Assembly (NCBI GenBank): GCA_007121375.1
Contig: SKLX01000102.1
Span: forward strand, 1-16,987
Direction: 5' to 3'
DNA: 16,987 nucleotides
Source of the DNA: Bacillota bacterium
Lineage (GTDB): Bacteria > Bacillota > Dethiobacteria > SKNC01
The notes beneath the pieces are model-generated. The model was not told the DNA's origin and did no database searches. It saw nothing but the letters and a program-made list of their open reading frames with translations. Both the position numbers and the translations under genes were made by a program. This document shows, one piece after another, positions 1-8,053 of this stretch (the first letter of the stretch is position 1; every line of letters starts with the position of its first letter).

Positions 1-1259
1 GGAATAAGCTGCATTTTTTCAGCCAGGTGCAGCCTCATGTCACCCAATACTTCTTCTGCCTTTTCCTTAGCATCAGCTACAAAGATAAGGACATCCCCTT
101 CCCGGGCATCCATTTTTTGACTAATTTCCACCAGCTTTTCTTCTTCGAAAAATTTGTTTATAGGAGATTTCAAACCCTGGGATTCTACCATAAACCAGGC
201 CAGGCCCTTGGCCCCCAGTTTCATGGAAAGGTCCGTCAAATCATCAACCTCTTTACGGCTGAAATGGGCACCTTTGATGTTAATGCCCTTTACCACACCG
301 CCCCCGGCCAGAACGCTGTTGAAAACCTTAAACTGGGAACCCTTTACCAGATGGGAAATATCCTGCAATTCCAACCCAAAGCGTAAATCAGGCTTGTCAG
401 TTCCATACCTGTTTAAAGCCTCCCGGTAAGGCATTCTCCTGAAGGGTAGTTTAATACTTTCCCCCGTTACTTCCTTATACAGGTGGGACAGCAATCCCTC
501 GATTACACCCATTATATCTTCGTCATCAACAAAAGACATTTCCATATCCAGCTGGGTAAATTCAGGCTGTCGATCAGCCCTCAAGTCTTCATCCCGAAAG
601 CACCGGGCTATTTGAAAGTATTTTTCCATACCCGAAACCATCAGGAGCTGCTTAAAGAGCTGAGGGGACTGGGGAAGAGCAAAAAAGCTGCCCGGCTTTA
701 TCCTGCTGGGCACCAGGTAATCCCGGGCCCCTTCAGGAGTACTCCTGGTCAAAACAGGAGTTTCCACCTCCCAAAAACCCTCTTCCTCCAGGAAATCCCT
801 CATTGTTTTAATTATCTTATGCCTCAGATAAAGTTTTTCTTGCATCTCAGGCCTTCTTAAATCCAGGTAGCGGTACCGGAGGCGTAAATTTTCATCCACA
901 TCAATACCGTCTTCTATGTAGAAGGGAGGTGTTTTTGATGGGTTCAAAATCTCCAGGTGATCAACCATAACTTCTATCTCACCTGTAGGGATTTTAGGGT
1001 TAACCGTTTCAGGAGACCGGGACACTATATCCCCTTCTACAGCCAGAACATATTCACTACGCACCCTTTCTGCCAGGTTAAAAACTTCCCTGTTATCCTC
1101 ATAATTAAAAACCAGCTGTATGACCCCGCTTCTATCCCTCAGATCAATAAAAATTACACCACCATGGTCCCTTCGGGTTTGAGCCCATCCTTGTAAACCC
1201 ACCCTTTCTCCTACCTGCTCTACTTTCAAAATTCCACAGTTATGAGTCCTCTTAATCAA
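1..1259 (-). CDS. aspS: Aspartyl-tRNA synthetase, 3' end off the left edge
   Basis: Class IIb synthetase that charges tRNA-Asp in the cytosol. The window holds 419 codons and the frame is open to the edge; the family is usually about 590 residues, so roughly the last 170, including motif 3, are missing. Visible parts in order: the N-terminal RTHNCG signature (residues 4-9), the OB-fold anticodon-binding domain with RRDHGGVIFIDLRDR (29-43), the class II motif 1 region RYRYLDLRRPE near residue 125, motif 2 FRDEDLRADRQPEF starting at F221, and then the GAD insertion typical of bacterial AspRS. The start is TTG at 1259, chosen because a strong GGGGAGGT (1273-1266) lies 6 nt upstream and translation gives the usual N-terminus. 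It follows hisS by 4 nt, and that Shine-Dalgarno overlaps the hisS stop codon, so the two are probably translationally coupled. His32 in the OB fold suggests it may also charge tRNA-Asn (see findings). Confidence 0.97.
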   Translation of the reverse strand, partial: MIKRTHNCGILKVEQVGERVGLQGWAQTRRDHGGVIFIDLRDRSGVIQLVFNYEDNREVFNLAERVRSEYVLAVEGDIVSRSPETVNPKIPTGEIEVMVDHLEILNPSKTPPFYIEDGIDVDENLRLRYRYLDLRRPEMQEKLYLRHKIIKTMRDFLEEEGFWEVETPVLTRSTPEGARDYLVPSRIKPGSFFALPQSPQLFKQLLMVSGMEKYFQIARCFRDEDLRADRQPEFTQLDMEMSFVDDEDIMGVIEGLLSHLYKEVTGESIKLPFRRMPYREALNRYGTDKPDLRFGLELQDISHLVKGSQFKVFNSVLAGGGVVKGINIKGAHFSRKEVDDLTDLSMKLGAKGLAWFMVESQGLKSPINKFFEEEKLVEISQKMDAREGDVLIFVADAKEKAEEVLGDMRLHLAEKMQLI

Positions 1260-1263
1260 CTTT

Positions 1264-2529
1264 TTACCTCCCCATCTTTTCTTTCAAATGAGCTGTAATT
1301 TCTTTTTTTGTTACTTCCCGTTGATGCCCTTCCTTCATATCCCTTAAAAGAACTTTACCCTTTTCTAATTCTTCCTCCCCCATAATAATTACATACCTGG
1401 CATTAATTCTGTCTGCCTGCTTCATTTGGGCTTTTAAACTTCTATGCAGGTAATCTTTCTCTGCTTTAATTCCTTCATGACGGAGTTCTGTTACCATCTT
1501 CAACCCTTCCATGCCAGCTTTATTTCCCAGGGCTGCCACAAAAACCCCTGGTTTTTCTTGATATAAATCCTCAATACTTTTGCTTTTAAGAGCCAACAAA
1601 GCTCTCTCCAGGCCTATAGCAAAACCCACCGCCGGGGTGGTATTACCGCCACATACCTCTACCAGATCATCGTAGCGGCCTCCACCCCCCAGGGAATTTT
1701 GGGCTCCCAGTTGAGGATCAATAATTTCAAAGGCCGTCCTGGTATAATAATCCAGGCCCCTTACCAGTCGGGGATTTATCCGGTAGGAGACTTTTATAGC
1801 TTCCAAACTTTCCACTACTTCTTTAAAATGCTCCCTGCATTCTTCGCACAGGTGCCCTGTCATTTCAGGGATATTGTTTGTTATTTCCTTGCAGTTTTTT
1901 TCCTTACAGTCCAGTATACGCATGGGATTTGTTTCAAGGCGCCTGCTGCAGTCAAGACAGAGGGAATCCCTGTATCCGGCAATATATTTTCGGATCTCTT
2001 CCCGGTAGGAAGGACGACATTTAGAACAGCCAACACTGTTTAATTCCAGGATTAATCCTTCTATTCCTACCGAATTGAAAAAAGCCACTGCCAGGGATAT
2101 TACCTCCGCATCCAGCAAAGGCTCCCGGGAACCAAAGACTTCTACTCCCCACTGGTGAAACTGCCTGAATCTTCCCGCCTGGGGCCTGTCATAACGAAAC
2201 ATGGGTCCGTAATAAAAAAGCTTTACAGGCTGAGCCTGGCCGTACAATTTGTGCTGGAGATAAGCTCTGACGGTAGGGGCAGTGCCCTCGGGACGCAGGG
2301 TTATACTCCTGTCTCCCTTGTCCAGAAAGGTATACATCTCCTTACCTACAATATCCGTATCTTCTCCTACACTGCGGACAAATAATTCCGTATGCTCAAA
2401 AATAGGGGTCCTTATTTCTTTATAATTATAGTCCCGGCAAAGTTTCTTGAACTGTTCCTCCAGGTACTGCCATTTTTCCACTTCACCGGGTAGTATATCA
2501 CCCGTTCCCCGGGGAGCTTTAGTCAACAA
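1264..2529 (-). CDS. hisS: Histidyl-tRNA synthetase
   Basis: Class IIa synthetase, 421 residues, normal length for bacteria; it charges tRNA-His in the cytosol. Visible elements: PRGTGDILPGE at the N-terminus (6-16), TLRPEGTAPTVRAY (77-90), the motif 2 region RFRQFHQWGVEVFG (120-133), the histidine-specific LVRGLDYYTR (255-264) and GGGGRYD (281-287), motif 3 AVGFAIGLER (300-309), and a C-terminal anticodon-binding domain from about residue 325. The insertion domain carries eight cysteines (168, 171, 191, 194, 208, 213, 228, 231), mostly as CxxC pairs, which suggests a metal knuckle. The start is TTG at 2529, 6 nt after GAGGAGGGG (2544-2536). It lies 43 nt after dtd and 4 nt before aspS. The upstream gap is too short for a T-box leader, so it is probably read from the operon promoter. 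Confidence 0.98.
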   Translation of the reverse strand: MLTKAPRGTGDILPGEVEKWQYLEEQFKKLCRDYNYKEIRTPIFEHTELFVRSVGEDTDIVGKEMYTFLDKGDRSITLRPEGTAPTVRAYLQHKLYGQAQPVKLFYYGPMFRYDRPQAGRFRQFHQWGVEVFGSREPLLDAEVISLAVAFFNSVGIEGLILELNSVGCSKCRPSYREEIRKYIAGYRDSLCLDCSRRLETNPMRILDCKEKNCKEITNNIPEMTGHLCEECREHFKEVVESLEAIKVSYRINPRLVRGLDYYTRTAFEIIDPQLGAQNSLGGGGRYDDLVEVCGGNTTPAVGFAIGLERALLALKSKSIEDLYQEKPGVFVAALGNKAGMEGLKMVTELRHEGIKAEKDYLHRSLKAQMKQADRINARYVIIMGEEELEKGKVLLRDMKEGHQREVTKKEITAHLKEKMGR

Positions 2530-2572
2530 TATTTTCCCCTCCTCATCCTTAATCCTGGCAGGTAATATTTAT

Positions 2573-3022
2573 TTAAAACAGCTTACTGCTGTCCAGGATA
2601 AAAGTCACTGGACCGTCATTTATTATTTCTACCACCATCATAGCCTGAAATTCTCCCTGCTCCACCTTAATGCCCTTTTCTTCCATAACCTTGCAAAATT
2701 TCTGGTACAATTCTTCTGCTTGTTCCGGGGGAGCAGCATCATAAAAACTGGGCCTTCGTCCTTTACGACAATCTCCATACAGGGTAAACTGGGAAACAAC
2801 CAGGGCTTCCCCTTCTATATCTCTAAGGGAAAGATTCATCTTTCCTTCCTCATCTTCGAATATTCTTAAATTAGTAATTTTATCAGCCAAATATTGTGCA
2901 TCATCGATATCATCTTCTTTTCCTACCCCCAAAAAGACAACAACTCCTTTATTAATTGAACCTACCTGGCTGTCATTAACGGTAACCTTCCCTCTTTTCA
3001 CTCTCTGCACCAGGGCCCGCAA
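2573..3022 (-). CDS. dtd: D-aminoacyl-tRNA deacylase
   Basis: Hydrolyses D-amino acids wrongly attached to tRNA, such as D-Tyr-tRNA, and so proofreads chirality before translation; it acts as a homodimer in the cytosol. The protein has 149 residues, normal for the DTD family. Both hallmark motifs are present: SQFTLYGDCRKGRRPSF at 77-93, where the family has SQFTL, and the cross-subunit NDGPVTFILDS at 135-145, where the family has GPxT. The start is TTG at 3022, 8 nt after a GGGGGG tract (3036-3031) that also overlaps the last base of the rel stop codon; it gives the standard N-terminus MRALVQRV. The gene sits 13 nt after rel and 43 nt before hisS, next to two tRNA synthetases, which fits a role in tRNA-charging quality control. 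The same rel-dtd-hisS-aspS order is seen in other Bacillota. Confidence 0.97.
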   Translation of the reverse strand: MRALVQRVKRGKVTVNDSQVGSINKGVVVFLGVGKEDDIDDAQYLADKITNLRIFEDEEGKMNLSLRDIEGEALVVSQFTLYGDCRKGRRPSFYDAAPPEQAEELYQKFCKVMEEKGIKVEQGEFQAMMVVEIINDGPVTFILDSSKLF

Positions 3023-3035
3023 TTTAAATACCCCC

Positions 3036-5192
3036 CTACTGAGAATAACATCTTTCTACACTGAAAACATCTTTTACCTTTTTAAGTTTGTTCATGATAT
3101 GATTCATTTGCTCCAGATCCCGGACAACTAAAGTCAGGTGTATGGTAGCAATCTTATCTTTATTAGTCCGGCCGTCTACCGCCGCTATATTGATCTTGCT
3201 TTCTGAAACTGCTGCTATCAGTTCTTGAAGGAGATTGGTGCGATCCATAGCTGTAATTTCTATCTTAACCGGGTAAGATACCCTGGGCTTTTCCTCCCAG
3301 GAAGCATTTAAAGACCTTTCTTCGTAATCCTCCCGGTTAACTATATTAGGGCAGTTTTTCTGGTGAATGGAAACCCCCCTTCCCCTGGTTATAAAACCTA
3401 CTATTTCATCCCCCGGCAGAGGATTACAGCAGCGGGCAAAACGAATAAGCAGATTGTCAATTCCTTCAATCTTAACTCCTTTGGCCGCCTTGCCCTCACC
3501 TTTCCAGGGTTTTATCTCCGGTTCTTTATAAGGTACTTCTTCTTTATGAAGTTTCTGGTGCTCCTCTTTTAACTTGCTTATCACCTGCTGGGAGGTTACC
3601 CCCCCATAGCCTACAGCCACCAGCACATCCTCTTCGGACATCAGGTTAAACTTTTTCCCCACCTCTTCTAATACCGACGGCTTTAAGAGTTCCTTGGGAT
3701 CCAGGTATATTTTTCTCAGCTCTTTTTCCAGTATTTCCCTTCCCCGCACAATATTCTCTTCCCGTCTTTCCTTTTTAAACCAGTTTCTGATTTTACTTTT
3801 GGCCTGGGAGCTTTTAACCATCTTAAGCCAGTCTCTGCTCGGAGATCCCTGCTTGGAGGTAACAACCTCTACAATATCCCCCGTATTAAGTTTGTAGTCC
3901 AGGGAAACCAGGCGACCGTTAACCTTTGCTCCCACACATCGGTGGCCTATATCTGTATGAATCCGGTAAGCAAAATCCAGGGGAATAGACCCGGCGGGAA
4001 GAGCTATCACATCCCCCTTGGGAGTAAATACAAAAACTTCATCGGTGAATAAATCTATTTTCAAGTTCTCCATAAATTCATGGGCGTCTTTTAAATCCTG
4101 CTGCCATTCCAGAAGCTGCCGCAGCCAGGAAAGTTTTTCCGAAAACTCCTCATCCCCTTTAACTCCCTCTTTATAACGCCAGTGGGCCGCAATCCCATAC
4201 TCAGCTGTCCGGTGCATCTCCCAGGTCCTTATTTGAACTTCCAGGAGTTCATTCTTGGCACATACTACCGTGGTATGAAGGGACTGGTACATATTAGGTT
4301 TGGGCATAGCTATAAAATCTTTAAACCTCCCGGGAATTGGTTTCCATAAAGTATGAACCATCCCCAGGGCCCCATAACAGTCTTTAATAGAATCAACCAA
4401 AACCCTGATCCCGGTAAGGTCATAAATCTCGTTAATATCTTTGTCCTGAGAAGTCATTTTTTCATAAATGCCATAGAGGTGCTTGGGCCGACCCTGGATA
4501 TCAGCCTCAATACCCATTTCATCAAGGCGGTCCTTGAGCTGTTTTATTACCCGGGTGATAAATTCTTCCCTTTCCATTCGTTTCTTTGCCAGTTTGTCCA
4601 CCAGGTTGTAATACTTTTCCGGTTCCATAAACCTGAAGGCCAGGTCTTCCAGTTCCCACTTTAACTTGTGAATACCTAACCTTTGGGCTAAGGGGGCATA
4701 TATCTCCAGGGTTTCCCTGGCTATCTCCTTCCTTTTGGCCGGGTGAAGATATTTTAAAGTCCTCATATTATGCAGCCGGTCTGCCAGTTTAATCAGTATA
4801 ACTCTTATGTCTTTAGCCATAGCCACAAACATTTTTCTTAGATTTTCTGCCTGCTGCTCTTCCTTGGACGTAAATTCAAGTTTGCTTAATTTAGTCACCC
4901 CGTCCACCAGGAGGGCTATTTCTTCACCAAAATTTTCCTTAAGCTCTTCCAGGGTTACATCGGTATCTTCAACTACATCATGAAGAAGACCCGCTGCAAT
5001 GGTGACAGGATCCAGTTCCAGGTTGGCAATAATTTGGGCCACTCCCAGGGGATGAATAATATAAACATCCCCGGATACCCTTTTTTGACCGGCATGGGCT
5101 TTAAGGGCAAACTTGTATGCCTCTTCAATAAAAGACCAATTGCCTTCGGGACTGTATGATCTAAATTTTTTCTTTAACATTTCCAAACTCAT
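3036..5192 (-). CDS. rel: Bifunctional (p)ppGpp synthetase/hydrolase, long RelA/SpoT homologue
   Basis: Makes and degrades the alarmones (p)ppGpp in the stringent response. It has 718 residues, the usual length of a long RSH protein, and all domains are present. The HD hydrolase domain has H47 in HPLG, H71-D72 in the HDVVEDT motif and D138 in LADRLHNMRT, so hydrolysis should be intact. The synthetase domain includes YDLTGIRV (257-264), RFKD at 289-292 followed by PKPNMYQSLHTT, and the catalytic-type E318 in LEVQIRT. RxKD is the form found in bifunctional Rel enzymes, as opposed to ExDD in synthesis-only RelA. A TGS domain follows (about 385-447), then a cysteine cluster (CC at 588-589, H610, C614) and a C-terminal ACT domain (about 638-718). 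The ATG start at 5192 has GAGGG upstream. The gene is 14 nt after recJ and 13 nt before dtd; the apt gene usual between recJ and rel is missing. Confidence 0.97.
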   Translation of the reverse strand: MSLEMLKKKFRSYSPEGNWSFIEEAYKFALKAHAGQKRVSGDVYIIHPLGVAQIIANLELDPVTIAAGLLHDVVEDTDVTLEELKENFGEEIALLVDGVTKLSKLEFTSKEEQQAENLRKMFVAMAKDIRVILIKLADRLHNMRTLKYLHPAKRKEIARETLEIYAPLAQRLGIHKLKWELEDLAFRFMEPEKYYNLVDKLAKKRMEREEFITRVIKQLKDRLDEMGIEADIQGRPKHLYGIYEKMTSQDKDINEIYDLTGIRVLVDSIKDCYGALGMVHTLWKPIPGRFKDFIAMPKPNMYQSLHTTVVCAKNELLEVQIRTWEMHRTAEYGIAAHWRYKEGVKGDEEFSEKLSWLRQLLEWQQDLKDAHEFMENLKIDLFTDEVFVFTPKGDVIALPAGSIPLDFAYRIHTDIGHRCVGAKVNGRLVSLDYKLNTGDIVEVVTSKQGSPSRDWLKMVKSSQAKSKIRNWFKKERREENIVRGREILEKELRKIYLDPKELLKPSVLEEVGKKFNLMSEEDVLVAVGYGGVTSQQVISKLKEEHQKLHKEEVPYKEPEIKPWKGEGKAAKGVKIEGIDNLLIRFARCCNPLPGDEIVGFITRGRGVSIHQKNCPNIVNREDYEERSLNASWEEKPRVSYPVKIEITAMDRTNLLQELIAAVSESKINIAAVDGRTNKDKIATIHLTLVVRDLEQMNHIMNKLKKVKDVFSVERCYSQ

Positions 5193-5206
5193 ACGACCAC
5201 CCTCTT

Positions 5207-7645
5207 TTAGGAAGAGTCCCTCTCCAGGCTTAAAATCTTGTCTTCCCCCTCCAGAATTAAAGAAATCAAAGCATCTTTATCCATTTCCAGCATTAAGGAC
5301 TGGAACTTTTCCGACTCTTTCCATATCTGCTGGCTTTCTACAAAGAGGGGGGATTCTCTTAATTCCCCTACCTGCCGGGAAGACACCAGTCTCCAGTTAT
5401 CTCCTTTATCCCTGGGCAGGGGCTTGATCAAGTTTATCTCTTCGAAAACCTTCAAGCTTTTCATAAGCAGGTACTCTGTAAAGACAAAACCTTTAAGACT
5501 TTTTAAGGAAGCCCTCAGCCTGTTAAGGTCCACCTTATCTTCTTCTGAAATCTCTTTTATAACCTGGTAGATCTTAACCAGAGAGTTACGGCAGGGTAAA
5601 AAGGCCTGTAAAAAAGCCATGTTGTTTTTTAAGTCCTGGGATCCATATATAAGATGAATGTTAATATCACCTATTTTAACAGATATATCCCTCATAAAGG
5701 AAATAAATTTTGTATATTCCAGGGGCAAATCATAAATAACTAAATGTTCAATATCCCCTAAACTATCCTGGTTTATACTCCCCTGATGGGAGTATAACAA
5801 TTCTTCCCTGCCCCCCACCAACTTTGCCAGCCTGTCCTGCTGCCAGCGGCTGTTTATATAAGTTAGGGTTTTATTTCCCAGGACCAGGGATCGCAAGTAA
5901 TCTTCTTTCTTGCCAAGGTGGCGGCGGTCAATTATGGTTAATCCGCCCCTATGTATATAATCGGTAAAATAAAAATCCTTTAATTGAAGAACCGGGGTTC
6001 GGAAATCACCCCAGTTATTATCCTCCAGGAGGAAGGCTGCCGATACCTGCCGGTGGGCCAGGGAGCCCTTCACTTCTTCCATGTTAAAAAAAATACCTTC
6101 CAGGGCCTCTTTTTTTCCCCTTAACCGGAGCTTTAAATGATTCCTGTTCTTACCTACAAAATTATAATCCTCTATTTCCAGGCCTCCACTTTTAAAGAGG
6201 GGAGGGGGATTACCCTGTCCAAAAGGTTCCAGAAGCTTTAACTGGTCCAGCAATTCCAGGGAAATATCTTCTGTTTCCAGCTCTGCCTCCAGGTGGAGAC
6301 GGGGTATCAAAAGGGAGGGGGAAAGCTCTTCTTCCGCCAGGTAATTAAGCTGCTTTCTGAACTCATCCAGGTTTTCCCGGGAGATAGTTAATCCACAGGC
6401 CTGTTCATGGCCTCCATACCTGGTAAGTAGTTTTGCACATTTGCTGACAGCTTCTATTATATTAAACCCTTCAATGCTTCGGCCAGATCCCCTGCCCTCT
6501 TCCCCTTCCAGGGATATTAAAAGAACGGGACGATAATATTTGTCTACCAGGCGGGAGGCAACAATGCCGGTGACTCCTGGATGCCAACCTTCTCCAGCCA
6601 GCACCAGGACTTTGTTACGATATAATTCCTTTTCTTCAATCTCCTGGCGGGCCTTTTCCAGGATGCCTTTTTCAATTTGCTGCCTTTCCCGGTTAAATAC
6701 ATCCAGGTTTTCTGCTATTTCCCGGGCTTTTTCAGGAGAGTCCGTTAAAAGAAGCTCTACAGCCTTTTCTGCCGACCCCATCCTTCCTGCTGCATTCAAA
6801 CGGGGAATCAGGGAATAAGAAAGCTGACAGGAGGATATTTCTTTACCCGTAAATCCGCTAACATCTCTTAAAGCCTTAATCCCTTCTCCCGGGGCCCAAT
6901 TAATCCTTTCCACCCCATATTTGACCAGGATCCTGTTTTCCTCCAGGAGGGTAACCACATCGCCAATGGTTCCCAGGGCAGCCAGGTCCATATACTTTTC
7001 CCCTTTACCTTCCGGCAGCAGGTACTGAACCAGTTTAAATGCAACCCCTACCCCCGCCAGCTTTTTCCAGGGATAGGGGCAATCCTTTTGTAATGGGTTT
7101 AAAATAAGGCAGAAAGAAGGTATCTCAGGGGGAGGCCTATGGTGATCGGTAACAATTATCTCCAGGCCCAGGCTCCTGGCGTATTCTATTTCCTCAATAG
7201 AACTGATACCGCAGTCAACGGTAATAATAAGATTTATCCCATCATCACTTATTTTTTTCAAAGCATTAAAATTCAAGCCGTAGCCTTCATTAAAACGACT
7301 GGGGATATAGTAAGAAACCTGGCCTCCCTCTTCCCTTAAAAAAGAAACCAGTAAGGCCGTCCCGGTAATGCCATCCACATCATAATCACCGTAAATTAAT
7401 ATCTTTTCACCCCTTTTAAGGGCTTCTTTAATCCTTTCCCCCGCTGAAACCAGGTCCTTCATCAATTGGGGAGGGTAAAGGTTCTCCAGGGAGGGGTACA
7501 AAAATTTTTTTCCCTCTACCACCTCTTCAATCCCCCGGTTAATAAGAAGCTGTGCCACCGGTTCCATAACATCCAGTTCCCTGCTTAAACTCTTTTTTAG
7601 CTGAAAAACTTCCTCTTTTAACTGCCATTGATATTCCTTACCCAT
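5207..7645 (-). CDS. recJ: Single-stranded-DNA-specific 5'-3' exonuclease RecJ
   Basis: A DHH-superfamily nuclease that degrades single-stranded DNA 5' to 3' in recombination, mismatch repair and fork processing. It has 812 residues, close to the Bacillus enzyme and longer than the E. coli one. The DHH domain shows GDYDVDG (86-92; D87, D89, D91), TVDCG with D144, TDHH (166-169) and GDV with D229. The DHHA1 domain ends in GGHEQACG (411-418). The OB fold carries LEPFGQGNPPP (472-482). From about 565 to the end is an extension of about 240 residues that matches, by position and length, the C-terminal domain seen in Bacillota RecJ (Pfam calls this SSDNA-exonuc_C; assignment from memory). The ATG start at 7645 is placed 8 nt after GAGG, which lies inside the last codons of the upstream lapA-like gene; those genes are 3 nt apart, so translational coupling is likely. 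Confidence 0.97.
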   Translation of the reverse strand: MGKEYQWQLKEEVFQLKKSLSRELDVMEPVAQLLINRGIEEVVEGKKFLYPSLENLYPPQLMKDLVSAGERIKEALKRGEKILIYGDYDVDGITGTALLVSFLREEGGQVSYYIPSRFNEGYGLNFNALKKISDDGINLIITVDCGISSIEEIEYARSLGLEIIVTDHHRPPPEIPSFCLILNPLQKDCPYPWKKLAGVGVAFKLVQYLLPEGKGEKYMDLAALGTIGDVVTLLEENRILVKYGVERINWAPGEGIKALRDVSGFTGKEISSCQLSYSLIPRLNAAGRMGSAEKAVELLLTDSPEKAREIAENLDVFNRERQQIEKGILEKARQEIEEKELYRNKVLVLAGEGWHPGVTGIVASRLVDKYYRPVLLISLEGEEGRGSGRSIEGFNIIEAVSKCAKLLTRYGGHEQACGLTISRENLDEFRKQLNYLAEEELSPSLLIPRLHLEAELETEDISLELLDQLKLLEPFGQGNPPPLFKSGGLEIEDYNFVGKNRNHLKLRLRGKKEALEGIFFNMEEVKGSLAHRQVSAAFLLEDNNWGDFRTPVLQLKDFYFTDYIHRGGLTIIDRRHLGKKEDYLRSLVLGNKTLTYINSRWQQDRLAKLVGGREELLYSHQGSINQDSLGDIEHLVIYDLPLEYTKFISFMRDISVKIGDINIHLIYGSQDLKNNMAFLQAFLPCRNSLVKIYQVIKEISEEDKVDLNRLRASLKSLKGFVFTEYLLMKSLKVFEEINLIKPLPRDKGDNWRLVSSRQVGELRESPLFVESQQIWKESEKFQSLMLEMDKDALISLILEGEDKILSLERDSS

Positions 7646-7648
7646 CTA

Positions 7649-8023
7649 CTATTCCTCTTCTTCCTTTAGAGGATCAATGAATTCGGACTCAGTGTATTCT
7701 TCTTCTCCATACAACTGGTCCTCCAGGTGGGACAGCTGGTCCAGGAGTTCCTCTTCCTTTTTTTTCATCCGGTTAAGCTCCTCTTCCATTTTTCTCAACT
7801 TCCCTTCCAGGTCCCGGAATTTAAAGCCATGCTTAACCCGGCCCACCAGGCTAAAAATACCTACTACCAGGGCTCCCAAAAAAGCAGAAGCTAAAATAAC
7901 TATTACCAGGGAAACGGGGGCTTCACCAAAAAGGTAGTTTATGGTCACTACTTCGTTATTTAATATGGCAAAAATTGCTATGATGATACTGAACAAAAGG
8001 GCTATAATAAATCCTAACTGCAA
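7649..8023 (-). CDS. Small membrane protein, LapA/DUF1049 family (YrvD-like)
   Basis: A short protein (124 residues from the start chosen) with two hydrophobic helices, about 3-21 and 36-60, then a charged, heptad-like stretch about 65-105 that should form a coiled coil, and a very acidic tail ending in EEEE. This layout and the place directly before recJ match Bacillus YrvD and the LapA/DUF1049 domain family. E. coli LapB/LapA-type proteins act in envelope homeostasis, but the role in Bacillota is unknown and I assign none. The start is probably TTG at 8023, because AAGGTGG (8038-8032) lies 8 nt upstream of it. The longer reading from GTG at 8035 would put the start inside that Shine-Dalgarno sequence. 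The gene lies 30 nt after the cation transporter and 3 nt before recJ. Confidence 0.85.
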   Translation of the reverse strand: MQLGFIIALLFSIIIAIFAILNNEVVTINYLFGEAPVSLVIVILASAFLGALVVGIFSLVGRVKHGFKFRDLEGKLRKMEEELNRMKKKEEELLDQLSHLEDQLYGEEEYTESEFIDPLKEEEE

Positions 8024-8038
8024 GTTTACCACCACCTT
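8024..8038 (-). promoter_or_regulatory. Shine-Dalgarno that decides the start of the LapA-like gene
   Basis: AAGGTGG at 8038-8032 is followed by an 8-nt spacer and TTG at 8023. The two in-frame GTG codons at 8035 and 8032 overlap this site and have no purine-rich sequence at the right distance upstream. I therefore prefer TTG. Confidence 0.6.
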
Positions 8039-8053
8039 TTAAAATATAGCCTG

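Noticed and set aside
1303..1309. Run of seven A on the coding strand of hisS as a frameshift site
   Set aside because: It encodes T-K-K in the normal frame near the C-terminus; there is no downstream structure or alternative frame of interest.
7649..8035. LapA-like gene as a holin or toxin
   Set aside because: Two helices plus an acidic coiled coil could suggest it, but the position before recJ and the N-terminal pattern fit the YrvD/DUF1049 family.
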